A stretch of DNA of 64,000 nucleotides from Psychromarinibacter sediminicola (GTDB lineage: Bacteria; Pseudomonadota; Alphaproteobacteria; Rhodobacterales; Rhodobacteraceae): NCBI RefSeq assembly GCF_029168335.1, contig NZ_JARGYC010000015.1:1-64000 (forward strand). The letters run 5' to 3'. How positions within the stretch are numbered: the stretch's first letter is position 1; the number at the start of each line of letters is the position of its first letter. The notes beneath the pieces are model-generated. The model was given only the letters and a program-made list of their open reading frames with translations, had not been told where the DNA came from and did no database searches. This document shows positions 53,540 to 63,964 of the stretch, piece after piece. The position numbers and the translations under genes are program-made.

Positions 53540-53686
53540 CGGGTTTCGAAATGCGCCGCTGACGCGGCACTCTTATTCTCTCCTCCTCGGCTTCGCCTGC
53601 GGGGGAGTCCGCTCGTGGCGGCGTGTCGCAGTCGTGGGACGTTGCGCGCGTGGCGATGGCGGGTCTGCCGAGACGGCCGCGGGGCG

Positions 53687-54370
53687 CTACAGGTACTTGG
53701 CGGCATCCTTGCGGGCGAAGGGCTTCATGTCGGCGCCGTGGGCGTCGAGGAAGGCGCGGGTGCGGTCCGGGTCGTGTTTCGACAGCTCGCGCAGCCACCA
53801 CGCAATGGCCTTCTGGATGAACCAGGCGCGGTCGGGGACATAGCCCGCCGCCCAGCCGAGCACGCGGTCGCGGATCGCTTCGTCCTGCGGCGTGGGGTGG
53901 GTCTGTTTCGTCCAGGGCAGCGTCATCACCAGCGCGGCGCGGCGGGTCCACATGTGGTCCGAGGCGGTCCAGCGCTCGACCTCGTCCAGCCGGGACGGCT
54001 CGGCCACCAGGCGCCGGCCGCCGGCGCTCGCGGCGTGGTCGGCGATGGCCCAGGCGTCGAATTGCGGCACCCATGACGCGATCAGCCGCCAGGCGGCGTC
54101 GTCGGCGGCCGCGGGGCGCATGCGGGCCTGGGTCAGCAGCTTGGCGGCGGCGATGCGGGCCTCGTGGATGTCGGTCGCCCAGAGCGCGTCGGCCAGGGCG
54201 ACGCGCTCCGGAACCGGCAGCGCCTTGCGCCAGTCGGCGGTCAGCGCGTTGACCTCCGGCATCGCCACGCCGAGATAGCGGCGGGGCACCTTGTGATAGG
54301 CGGCCATGCCCTCGGCGCGGTCCGGGTCGGCCGCGGCCTCCAGCGCGGCGAGCGCCGCGTCGGGCGTCAT
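53687..54370 (-). CDS. AlkD-like DNA alkylation repair protein
   Basis: A 227-residue all-helical protein with HEAT-like repeats of the AlkD/DNA alkylation repair family, which flips or excises alkylated bases. Markers are YHKVPRRYLGV, LWATDIHEARIAAAKLL, WAIADHAAS, WTASDHMWTRRAALVMTLPWTK and WFIQKAIAWWLRELSKHDP. Coupled to glmS by a 4-base overlap, so it shares the glmU-glmS transcript. 53540-53686 shows no gene. Confidence 0.9.
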   Translation of the reverse strand: MTPDAALAALEAAADPDRAEGMAAYHKVPRRYLGVAMPEVNALTADWRKALPVPERVALADALWATDIHEARIAAAKLLTQARMRPAAADDAAWRLIASWVPQFDAWAIADHAASAGGRRLVAEPSRLDEVERWTASDHMWTRRAALVMTLPWTKQTHPTPQDEAIRDRVLGWAAGYVPDRAWFIQKAIAWWLRELSKHDPDRTRAFLDAHGADMKPFARKDAAKYL

Positions 54371-56181
54371 TCCACGGTGACGGACTTCGCCAGGTTGCGC
54401 GGCTGGTCGACATCCGTGCCTTTGGCGATGGCGGCGTGATAGGCCAGCAGCTGCGCCGGAAGCGCATAGAGGATCGGCTCGAACAGCGCGGGGCAGTCCG
54501 GCATCACCAGGGTCCGCCAGGTGCCGTCGCTGGCCGTCTTGGCGCCTTCGCTGTCGGTGATCAGCAGCACCTGACCGCCGCGGGCCATGACCTCCTGCAT
54601 GTTCGACACGGTCTTGTCGAAGAGATGGTCGTGGGGCGCCATGACGATCACCGGCACCGTCTGGTCGATCAGCGCGATGGGGCCGTGCTTCAGTTCGCCC
54701 GATGCATAACCTTCGGCGTGTATGTAGCTGATTTCCTTGAGTTTCAGCGCGCCTTCCATCGCCAGCGGATACATCTGGCCGCGGCCCAGGAACAGCACGT
54801 CCTCGGCCTCGGCCACGGCGCGGGCGGCGGCGGCGATCTGGGGCGCCTGGCCGAGCGCGAGGTTCAGCCGGCCCGGCAGGTTCCGAAGTTCCGCCAGCCG
54901 CGCGGCGAGCGTGGCGTCGTCGATCCGGCCGCGGGCATGGGCCGCCTTCAGCGCCATCAGGACCAGCACCGTCAGCTGGCAGGTGAACGCCTTGGTGGAG
55001 GCGACGCCGATCTCGGCGCCCGCGTGGATCGGCAGGTTCACGTCCGATTCGCGGGCGATAGAGCTGGTCTCGACATTGGTGACGGCGGCGATCTGCGCCT
55101 TCTCGGCGCAATAGCGCAGGGCGGCCAGCGTGTCGGCCGTCTCGCCCGACTGGCTGACGAAGACGGCGAGGGTGTTGGGCCCGATCGGCGGCTCGCGGTA
55201 GCGGAACTCGGACGCGATATCGACCTCGACGGGCAGGCCGGCGAGCTGTTCGAACCAGTATTTCGCCGTCAGACAGGCGTAGAAGGCGGTGCCGCAGGCG
55301 ACCATGACGATCCGGTCGAGCGCGGCGAAATCCAGCGTCTGGGGCAGGTCGATGCCGGCGTCGTGGACGTAATGCGACAGCGCCTCGCCGATCACCGTGG
55401 GCTGCTCGGCAATCTCCTTGGCCATGAAATGCTTGTGCCCGGCCTTGTCGATATGGGCCGCGTCGATCTGGATCGTGCGGACCTGGCGGTTGGCGCGGCG
55501 GCCGTCGGCGTCGTAGATCTCAACGCTGTCGCGGGTCAGCACGGCGCGGTCGCCCTCCTCCAGATAGGTGATCTGGTCGGTCAGCGGCGCGAGCGCGATG
55601 GCGTCGGAGCCGACGAAGACCTCGCCCTCGCCATGGCCGATGGCCAGCGGCGAGCCCTTGCGGGCGGCGATCATCAGGTCGGGCTCGTTCTCGAACAGAA
55701 GGCACAGGGCGAAAGCGCCCTCCAGCCGGGCGATGGCCTGTTCGGCGGCGTCGCGCGGCGCGAGCCCCTGGTCGAGGAAGGAGCGGGTCAGCGCCACGAT
55801 GGTCTCGGTGTCGGTCTCGGTCTCGAAGACGGTGCCCTGGGCCGCGAGGTCTTCGCGCAGGCTGCGGAAGTTCTCGATGATGCCGTTATGGACCACGGCG
55901 ACGGGGCCGCATTGATGCGGGTGGGCGTTGGACACGCTCGGCGCGCCATGCGTTGCCCAGCGGGTGTGGCCGATGCCGGCGCGGCCGGACAGCGGCTCGT
56001 GCACCAGAAGGTCCGACAGGTTCACCAGCTTGCCCACGGCGCGGCGGCGGTGGAGTTGTAGACGCTCGTCGATGGTCGCGATGCCGGCGCTGTCATAGCC
56101 GCGGTATTCGAGCCGCCGAAGCGCCTCGACCATGATCGGGGCGACTTCGTGCTTTCCCAGGACGCCTACAATTCCACACAT
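54367..56181 (-). CDS. glmS: glutamine-fructose-6-phosphate aminotransferase
   Basis: A 604-residue enzyme making glucosamine-6-phosphate, the first step of UDP-GlcNAc synthesis. The N-terminal glutaminase nucleophile is Cys2 in MCGIVGVLGKHEV, followed by two SIS domains (VACGTAFYACLTAKYWFE, FVSQSGETADTLAAL, FLGRGQMYPLAMEGALKLKEISYIHAEGYASGELKHGP). It follows glmU by 2 bases, so amino-sugar genes are read together. No ribozyme leader is expected or seen. Confidence 0.97.
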   Translation of the reverse strand: MCGIVGVLGKHEVAPIMVEALRRLEYRGYDSAGIATIDERLQLHRRRAVGKLVNLSDLLVHEPLSGRAGIGHTRWATHGAPSVSNAHPHQCGPVAVVHNGIIENFRSLREDLAAQGTVFETETDTETIVALTRSFLDQGLAPRDAAEQAIARLEGAFALCLLFENEPDLMIAARKGSPLAIGHGEGEVFVGSDAIALAPLTDQITYLEEGDRAVLTRDSVEIYDADGRRANRQVRTIQIDAAHIDKAGHKHFMAKEIAEQPTVIGEALSHYVHDAGIDLPQTLDFAALDRIVMVACGTAFYACLTAKYWFEQLAGLPVEVDIASEFRYREPPIGPNTLAVFVSQSGETADTLAALRYCAEKAQIAAVTNVETSSIARESDVNLPIHAGAEIGVASTKAFTCQLTVLVLMALKAAHARGRIDDATLAARLAELRNLPGRLNLALGQAPQIAAAARAVAEAEDVLFLGRGQMYPLAMEGALKLKEISYIHAEGYASGELKHGPIALIDQTVPVIVMAPHDHLFDKTVSNMQEVMARGGQVLLITDSEGAKTASDGTWRTLVMPDCPALFEPILYALPAQLLAYHAAIAKGTDVDQPRNLAKSVTVE

Positions 56182-56183
56182 TA

Positions 56184-57539
56184 TTACGACTCCTTTTGGC
56201 GGTTCGCCTTTGAATTCTTATACATTTCGAACAATCTGGATGCGACACCGTCGCGGTTCACCTGCTCGGCGCGGGACACGGCGAGCGCCTCGGCGGGCAC
56301 GTCGCGAGTGATGACCGAGCCCGATCCGGTGATCGCGCCGTCGCCGACGCTGACGGGGGCGACGAGCATGGTGTCCGAGCCGATGAAGGCGCCGGCGCCG
56401 ATCTCGGTGTGGAATTTCTCCACCCCGTTGTAATTGCAGGTGACGGTGCCGGCACCGATATTGGCCGCCTCGCCGATGGTGGCGTCGCCGATATAGCTCA
56501 GGTGGTTGACCTTGGCGCCCGGGCCGATCCGGGCGTTCTTGATCTCGACGAAGTTGCCGATGCGGGCATCGCCAGACAGCTCGGCGCCGGGCCGCAGGCG
56601 GGCATAGGGGCCGACGACGGCGCCGCCGCCGACATGGGCGCCTTCGAGATGGGAGAAGGCGCGGATGCGGGCGCCGGTCTCGACAGTGACGCCGGGGCCG
56701 AAGACGACGTTCGGCTCGACCACCACGTCGCGGCCCAGCACCGTGTCGGCGGAGAAGAACACCGTGTCGGGCGCGGTCAGCGTCACCCCGGCCTCCAGTG
56801 CGGCGGTGCGGGCGTTGGCCTGGAACAGCGCCTCGGCCGCGGCCAGTTCGGGGCGGGAGTTGATGCCGACCGTCTCCGCCTCGGGGCAGGTGACGGCGGT
56901 GGCCGACAGGCCCCGGTCGCGGGCCAGGCCGACGATATCGGTCAGGTAGTACTCGCCGCTAGCGTTGTCGTTCGACACCGCGTCGATCAGCTCGAACAGC
57001 GTCGCGGCGTCGGCGCAGACCACGCCGGAATTGCACAGGGTGATGGCGCGCTCGTCCGCGGTCGCGTCCTTGTATTCGACGATGCGCAGAAGCTCCTGCC
57101 CCTCCATCACGAGGCGGCCGTAGCGGGCCGGGTCGGCGGCCTCGAAGCCGAGGATGACGACCGCGTGGCCGGCGGCGCGGGCGGCCTGCATCCCGGCCAA
57201 TGTCTCGGGGCGGATGAAGGGCGTGTCGCCGTAGAGAACCACGGCATCGCCCTGGAACCCCTCCAGCGCGGCGCGGGCCCGGGCGACGGCGTGGGCCGTG
57301 CCCTTCTGCTCGGTCTGCTCGGCGATGGCGATGGTGGGGTCGCGGGTCAGCGCGGCCTTGGCCACCTCTTCGCCGCCATGGCCGACGACGAGGACGACGC
57401 GGGCTGGGTCGAGCGCGGCGCCGGCGGCGAGGGCGTGGGTGAACAGCGGCGCGCCGCCCAGCTCGTGCAGCACCTTCGGCCGGTCGGAGTTCATCCGGGT
57501 TCCCTGGCCCGCGGCCAGGACGATCAGCGCGGTGGACAT
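56184..57539 (-). CDS. glmU: bifunctional UDP-GlcNAc pyrophosphorylase/GlcN-1-P acetyltransferase
   Basis: A 451-residue two-domain enzyme. The N-terminal uridyltransferase has LAAGQGTRMNSDRPKVLHELGG and YGDTPFI; the C-terminal left-handed beta-helix acetyltransferase has LRPGAELSGDARIGNFVEIKNARIG in outline and NYNGVEKFHTEIGAGAFIGSDTM. It makes UDP-GlcNAc for cell-wall and lipid A synthesis. Divergent from gph with about 127 bases between. Confidence 0.97.
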   Translation of the reverse strand: MSTALIVLAAGQGTRMNSDRPKVLHELGGAPLFTHALAAGAALDPARVVLVVGHGGEEVAKAALTRDPTIAIAEQTEQKGTAHAVARARAALEGFQGDAVVLYGDTPFIRPETLAGMQAARAAGHAVVILGFEAADPARYGRLVMEGQELLRIVEYKDATADERAITLCNSGVVCADAATLFELIDAVSNDNASGEYYLTDIVGLARDRGLSATAVTCPEAETVGINSRPELAAAEALFQANARTAALEAGVTLTAPDTVFFSADTVLGRDVVVEPNVVFGPGVTVETGARIRAFSHLEGAHVGGGAVVGPYARLRPGAELSGDARIGNFVEIKNARIGPGAKVNHLSYIGDATIGEAANIGAGTVTCNYNGVEKFHTEIGAGAFIGSDTMLVAPVSVGDGAITGSGSVITRDVPAEALAVSRAEQVNRDGVASRLFEMYKNSKANRQKES

Positions 57540-57666
57540 GACGGTGCTCTGGTTCCCTCGGTCCTTCCGCTTCTATCGCATGAATTCGGCCTTGCAAGGG
57601 TCGGGGCTATCAAATGGCATGTCAGGCGGTTACAGAGCACGGCGGAATGGCGCCGGAGGACAGATT

Positions 57667-58329
57667 TTGCGCACGGTGATCTTCGATCTGGACGGGACGC
57701 TGGCGGATACCAGCGGCGACCTGATCGCGGCGGCGAATGCCTGTTTCCGGCGGCTGGGGCATGGCGATGTGCTGAACCCGGCGGCGGATGCGCGGACGGC
57801 GTTCCGAGGCGGGCGGGCGATGCTGCGGCTGGGGTTCGAGCGGCTCGGGGCGCCCGATGCGGCGGCGGTGGAGCGGGCCTATCCGGAGCTGCTGGCGTGG
57901 TACGGGGAGAACCTGGATGCGACCACCCGGCTCTATCCCGGGGCGGCGGCGGCGGTGGAGGCGCTCCGGGCCGGGGGCTACCGGGTGGCGGTCTGCACCA
58001 ACAAGCCGGAGGCGCTTGCGGAGCGGTTGTTGGTGCGGCTGGGGGTGCGCGATCTGTTCGGGGCGGTGATCGGGGCGGATACGCTGCCGGTCAGAAAGCC
58101 CGACCCGGCGCCCTACCGGGCCGCGGTCGAGGGCGCCGGGGGGCTGGTCGGCGCCTCGTTCCTGCTGGGCGATACCGAGACGGACCGGGCGACGGCGCGG
58201 GCGGCGGGGGTGCCCTGCGCGCTGGTGACTTTCGGGCCGGACGGGCGGGGCGTGGCGGCGCTGGAGCCGGAGGCGCTGCTGGACGAGTATGCGGGGCTGG
58301 GAGAGGTCGCGCGGCGGCTGATCGGGTAG
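57667..58329 (+). CDS. gph: HAD-family phosphoglycolate phosphatase
   Basis: A 220-residue HAD hydrolase: motif I FDLDGTLADT, motif II VCTNKPEAL, motif III KPDPAPY and motif IV LLGDTETDRATA. It should dephosphorylate 2-phosphoglycolate, although related substrates are possible. Translation probably starts at TTG 57667, with GGAGG 7 bases upstream, giving LRTVIFDLDGT; the next start, GTG at 57676, lies too far from that site. The 57-bp element begins at the last base of its stop codon. Confidence 0.88.
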   Translation: MRTVIFDLDGTLADTSGDLIAAANACFRRLGHGDVLNPAADARTAFRGGRAMLRLGFERLGAPDAAAVERAYPELLAWYGENLDATTRLYPGAAAAVEALRAGGYRVAVCTNKPEALAERLLVRLGVRDLFGAVIGADTLPVRKPDPAPYRAAVEGAGGLVGASFLLGDTETDRATARAAGVPCALVTFGPDGRGVAALEPEALLDEYAGLGEVARRLIG

Positions 58330-58385
58330 GTGTCCAAGGTTGGACAGGGTGGTAAGTATTTGATTTTGTTATAGATAGCGGTAAC
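58329..58385 (+). repeat. 57-bp gene-end element, copy 3
   Basis: Begins GGTGTCCAAGGTTGGACAG at the gph stop and ends TAGATAGCGGTAAC; the palindrome GTCCAAGGTTGGAC is perfect. Relative to gph its orientation equals that of copies 1 and 2 relative to choV and the AbrB-type gene. It matches copy 1 at about 44 of 57 positions. Confidence 0.8.
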
Positions 58386-58408
58386 GGTGTCGGGCGTCCG
58401 ACGCGACA

Positions 58409-58454
58409 CGGCACCGGGTCAGCCGTGGGGCATTTCCACCTGCATCGCGCGGCG
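58409..58454 (+). repeat. 46-bp repeat, copy 2
   Basis: Same-length partner of 43413-43458, sharing GCCGTGGGGCATTTCCACC and TCGCGCGGCG. Confidence 0.65.
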
Positions 58455-58479
58455 GAACGCCGTGCAGCGCCGCCTCTCG

Positions 58480-58498
58480 GCGATTGCCCTGCAATCGC
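58480..58498. repeat. perfect hairpin
   Basis: 8-bp stem GCGATTGC/GCAATCGC with a CCT loop. Confidence 0.6.
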
Positions 58499-58507
58499 CT
58501 GTCGGCA

Positions 58508-58530
58508 GGGCATTTCGAGACGAAATGCCC
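58508..58530. repeat. perfect hairpin
   Basis: 10-bp stem GGGCATTTCG/CGAAATGCCC with an AGA loop, 9 bases after the previous hairpin. A further CCGCC/GGCGG pair follows near 58537-58555. Confidence 0.6.
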
Positions 58531-58647
58531 GAGAGACCCGCCCACCACCGGGGCGGCGCTTCTGGCGATGACGGTGCCAAGTGTCCGATCTATATGCTTA
58601 TTTCTCCGGAATCGCGAAGTTCGACCGCGCCCCGGCGGGTCGGCGCC

Positions 58648-58677
58648 GCACGGCGTTCCGCTCGACCGGGGCTGCTA
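58648..58677 (+). repeat. 30-bp repeat, copy 2
   Basis: GCACGGCGTTCCGCTCGACC followed by GGGGCTGCTA; 26 of 30 positions match 43451-43480. Confidence 0.6.
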
Positions 58678-58836
58678 TCTGGTAAGGATGAGGATCGGAG
58701 CGGCTTTCTGGCAAGCCGAGGAAGCCCGGTGCGTGTGGAAGAAATATCACTTTTCGAATAAAAACTGACGTGAGATCGGCTTGTGACCAGCCGAAACATT
58801 CACTCCACGAACAAAACGCCATTCCGGCAAAGAAAA

Positions 58837-58863
58837 GGGCGCGGCCGATCCCCGGCCGCGCCC
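58837..58863 (-). terminator. intrinsic terminator of katG
   Basis: 11-bp perfect stem GGGCGCGGCCG/CGGCCGCGCCC with a five-base loop, followed on the minus strand by TTTTCTTT. It begins 18 bases past the katG stop. Confidence 0.88.
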
Positions 58864-58881
58864 CCCGCTGTCGCCGCTGGT

Positions 58882-61089
<2,208 letters not shown>

Positions 61090-61229
61090 TCAGACCGGCG
61101 CGTCGTCGCGGCGCCGGCGGGACGGGTCGGAGGGTGCGGAACGACGGCCGCGCATCGGGGCGGCGGACCTGCCGCTGCCGGGGCCGAGGGCGCTCTGCAT
61201 TCTTCCTCCCGTCCAGTCGTTACTTTAGA

Positions 61230-61258
61230 ATCATACCAAACTGTGCGGATTAGTCGAA
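61230..61258 (-). promoter_or_regulatory. candidate katG promoter
   Basis: On the minus strand TATGAT (61230-61235) and TTCGAC (61253-61258) with a 17-base spacer. The -10 is good and the -35 is weak, as in activator-dependent promoters. Confidence 0.4.
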
Positions 61259-61272
61259 TTGGTTTTTGACGT

Positions 61273-61287
61273 ATCCGGTGATAGGAT
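61273..61287. promoter_or_regulatory. LysR-type site before oxyR
   Basis: ATCC-N7-GGAT with a T-N11-A core, ending 7 bases before the oxyR ATG; likely OxyR autoregulation. It does not match the full four-part OxyR consensus. Confidence 0.4.
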
Positions 61288-61293
61288 TTTCTT

Positions 61294-62238
61294 ATGACGA
61301 GCCTGACCATGAAGCAATTGCGCTATTTCCAGGCCCTGGCGCGTTTCGGCCATTTCGGGCATGCGGCCGGGGCCTGTTCGGTGTCGCAGCCGGCGCTGTC
61401 GGTGCAGATCAAGGATCTCGAGGAAACGCTCGGCATGGCGCTGTTCGAGCGCGGCGCGCGGCAGGTGCGGCTGACGAGCTTCGGCGAGGTGTTCGCCGAG
61501 CGCGCCCGCGACATTCTGCGCGCCGTCGACGATCTGGGCGACCTCGCGCGCGCGGCGCGCGAGGGGCTGGTGGGGCCGCTCAGGATCGGGGTGATTCCCA
61601 CCATCGCGCCCTATATCCTGCCGCGGATCATCGCCGAGCTGACCGCGCGCCATCCCGGGCTGGACATCCGGGTGCGCGAGACGCTGACGCCGCGGCTGAT
61701 CCAGGAACTGGAGGACGGCCGGCTGGACGCCGCCATCGTCGCGCTGCCGCTGTCGGAGCCGGCGCTGACCGAGGTGGCGCTGTTCTCGGAGGAATTCGTG
61801 CTGGTGCGGCCGGCGGAGGATGCGGGCAAGCCGGTGCCGGGGCCGGAGAAGCTGCGCGAGATGCGGCTTCTGCTGCTGGAGGAGGGGCACTGTTTCCGCG
61901 ATCAGGCGCTGGCCTTCTGCGCGATGCACACGACGCCGCGGGAATTGCTGGACGGAAGCTCTCTGTCGACGCTGGTGCAGATGGTGGGGGCCGGCATCGG
62001 GGTGACGCTGATCCCGGAGATGGCCCTGCCGGTGGAGACGCGGTCGGCTGCGGTCTCGGTCGCGCGGTTCCGCCGCCCGGCGCCGTCGCGCACCATCGGG
62101 ATGATCTGGCGCAAGAGCAGCCCGCTGGCGCGGCAGTTGGGCGAGGTGGCGGAGATCGTGCGGGACAGCGCGACCGTGTCGCGGGAGCGTGACGGGGCAG
62201 GCGGCGCCGCGCCTGCGGCGGGCGGCGCGGACGGGTAG
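61294..62238 (+). CDS. oxyR: peroxide-sensing regulator OxyR
   Basis: A 314-residue LysR-family regulator with N-terminal helix-turn-helix (MKQLRYFQALARFGHFGHAAGACSVSQPALSVQI in outline). The peroxide-sensing pair is present as EEGHCFRDQALAFC with Cys200 and Cys209, matching E. coli OxyR C199/C208. It should form a disulfide on oxidation and activate katG. Divergent from katG. Confidence 0.94.
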   Translation: MTSLTMKQLRYFQALARFGHFGHAAGACSVSQPALSVQIKDLEETLGMALFERGARQVRLTSFGEVFAERARDILRAVDDLGDLARAAREGLVGPLRIGVIPTIAPYILPRIIAELTARHPGLDIRVRETLTPRLIQELEDGRLDAAIVALPLSEPALTEVALFSEEFVLVRPAEDAGKPVPGPEKLREMRLLLLEEGHCFRDQALAFCAMHTTPRELLDGSSLSTLVQMVGAGIGVTLIPEMALPVETRSAAVSVARFRRPAPSRTIGMIWRKSSPLARQLGEVAEIVRDSATVSRERDGAGGAAPAAGGADG

Positions 62239-62318
62239 GGGGCCGGGCCGCGGGCCGCGGCAGACGCGGGTTGCGAAGACGGGCGCGGCATGGGGCGCCC
62301 GCTCCTGTGCGGCCGGAT

Positions 62319-63101
62319 CTAGTCCGTCCAGGCCGGCGCGCGCTTTCCGAAGAAGGCCGCGATGCCTTCGGCGGCCTCGTCGGTCTCCCATTGGTCGGCA
62401 AGCGCGTTCGCGGTGCGGTCGAGAACGGCGTCGTCGATCGGCGGGGCGAAGGACCGAAGCAGCGCCTTGGCGGCGGCGACCGCGCCGGGAGCGCAGTCGC
62501 GATAGGCCTCGGCCGCGTCGCGGACGGTGAACTCCAGCGCATCGGCCTCGACGCAGTGGCTCAGCAGCCCGAGACGCAGCGCTTCGTCGGCGCCGAACCG
62601 CTGCCCCGACATGAAGACGGCGCGGGCGCGGGCGGGGCCGACGCGGGCGGCGACATAGGGCCCGATGGTGGCCGGGATCAGGCCCAGCCGGGTCTCGGTC
62701 AAGCCCATGCGGACGGCGTCGGTCCCGATGGTCATGTCGCAGACGCAGGCCAGCCCGACCCCGCCGCCGAAAGCGTTGCCGTGGATGCGGCCGATCAGCG
62801 GCTTCGGCAGCGTGTCGAGCGCGCGCAGCATGCCGGCCAGCTTCTTCGCCTCGGCGATCCGCTGCGCGCGGGTCGCGTCGGCCTGCGCCCGCATCCAGTT
62901 GAGATCGCCGCCGGCGCAGAAGGTCGCGCCGTCCGCGGCCAGGATGACGGCGCGGACGCCCGGGTCGGCGCCGAGCGTCGCCGCGGCCTCGGTCAGCTCG
63001 GCGATCATCTCCGCCGACATCGCGTTGTGCTTTTCGGGCCGGGCGAGCGCCAGGGTCGCGATCCCGCGGTCGTCGGTTTCGATCCGGATCGTATCGGTCA
63101 T
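62319..63101 (-). CDS. liuC: methylglutaconyl-CoA hydratase-like enoyl-CoA hydratase
   Basis: A 260-residue crotonase-family protein with oxyanion-hole segments ILAADGATFCAGGDLNWM and GNAFGGGVGLACVCD and a following TETRLGLIPATIGPYV. Similarity pattern and position directly after an HMG-CoA lyase gene point to 3-methylglutaconyl-CoA hydratase of leucine degradation. Overlaps the lyase stop by 4 bases. Confidence 0.85.
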   Translation of the reverse strand: MTDTIRIETDDRGIATLALARPEKHNAMSAEMIAELTEAAATLGADPGVRAVILAADGATFCAGGDLNWMRAQADATRAQRIAEAKKLAGMLRALDTLPKPLIGRIHGNAFGGGVGLACVCDMTIGTDAVRMGLTETRLGLIPATIGPYVAARVGPARARAVFMSGQRFGADEALRLGLLSHCVEADALEFTVRDAAEAYRDCAPGAVAAAKALLRSFAPPIDDAVLDRTANALADQWETDEAAEGIAAFFGKRAPAWTD

Positions 63102-63964
63102 GCCGCCCCCCGTCCGCCGGTCAGGCCGCGCGCCGCCGCTTCGGCCCGCGCCAGCGCCTGTGCGTCCAGCCCGGTTTCGAAGCCCATCGCCTCCAGCCGC
63201 TCGCGCACCTTGCCGGTGGCCACGTTGCCCGCGGCGCCGGGCGCGAACGGGCAGCCGCCGAGCCCGCCCGCCGCCGCGTCGAAGACCCGCAGGCCGGCGG
63301 CGACCGAGACCTCGATATTCGCCAGCGCCTGCCCGGAAGTGTCGTGGAAATGCCCCGCCAGACGCTCCGGCGCGACCCTCGCCGTCACCGCGGCCAGCAT
63401 GTCGCGCACCGCCTCCGGCGTCGCGCGGCCCAGGGTTTCGCCGAGGCTGACCTCGTAGCAGCCCATCTCGCTGAGCGCCTGCGCCACATGCGCCACTGCA
63501 TCGGGCGGCGTCGCCCCGTCATAGGGGCAGACCGCGACGCAGGAGACATAGCCGCGCACCGGCACCCCCGCTTCGCGTGCCGCCGCGGCGACCTCGCCGT
63601 AGCGGGCCAGGCTGTCGGCGACCGAGGCGCCGATATTGGCGCGGCTGAAGCCTTCCGAGGCGGAGGCGAAGATCGCGATCTCGTCGACCTCCGCCGCGCG
63701 CGCGGCCTCCAGCCCGCGCAGGTTCGGGACCAGGGCCGCATAGGACACGCCGGGCGCGCGGGTCATCCGGGCGAAGACCTCGGCGCTGTCGGCCATCTGC
63801 GGCACCCGCTTGGGATTGACGAAAGAGCCCACCTCGATGCGGCGGAAGCCGACCCCGGAGAGCAGGTCGACAAGGGCGACCTTGTCGGATGTCGGGATCG
63901 TGCCCGGCTCGTTCTGCAGCCCGTCGCGCGGGCCGACCTCGAATATCTCGGCGCGGTCGGTCAT
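63098..63964 (-). CDS. liuE: hydroxymethylglutaryl-CoA lyase
   Basis: A 288-residue TIM-barrel lyase cleaving HMG-CoA to acetyl-CoA and acetoacetate, the last step of leucine breakdown. Markers: EVGPRDGLQNEPG, VGSFVNPKRVPQMADS, GYVSCVAVCPYDG and the active-site cysteine loop GGLGGCPFAPGAAGN near the end. AAGGAAGAGG precedes the ATG. The rest of the liu operon lies upstream, outside the window. Confidence 0.93.
   Translation of the reverse strand: MTDRAEIFEVGPRDGLQNEPGTIPTSDKVALVDLLSGVGFRRIEVGSFVNPKRVPQMADSAEVFARMTRAPGVSYAALVPNLRGLEAARAAEVDEIAIFASASEGFSRANIGASVADSLARYGEVAAAAREAGVPVRGYVSCVAVCPYDGATPPDAVAHVAQALSEMGCYEVSLGETLGRATPEAVRDMLAAVTARVAPERLAGHFHDTSGQALANIEVSVAAGLRVFDAAAGGLGGCPFAPGAAGNVATGKVRERLEAMGFETGLDAQALARAEAAARGLTGGRGAA

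Larger units (their letters stand above)
58452..58661. repeat. 210-bp unit bounded by perfect 14-bp inverted repeats
   Basis: GCGGAACGCCGTGC at 58452-58465 and its exact reverse complement at 58648-58661. Between them lie hairpins at 58480 and 58508. Reads like a small MITE-type or degenerate element. Confidence 0.5.
58330..58881. other. 552-bp convergent intergenic region rich in hairpins
   Basis: Between the ends of gph (+) and katG (-). Contains the 57-bp element, a 46-bp and a 30-bp repeat shared with the 43.4-kb region, 14-bp inverted repeats at 58452 and 58648, several perfect hairpins and the katG terminator. Open frames here have no family signal and are not annotated as genes. Confidence 0.7.

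Noticed and set aside
54367-56400. glmS ribozyme leader
   Set aside because: glmU ends only 2 bases upstream of glmS, leaving no room for the ribozyme, and such ribozymes are not expected in this group.
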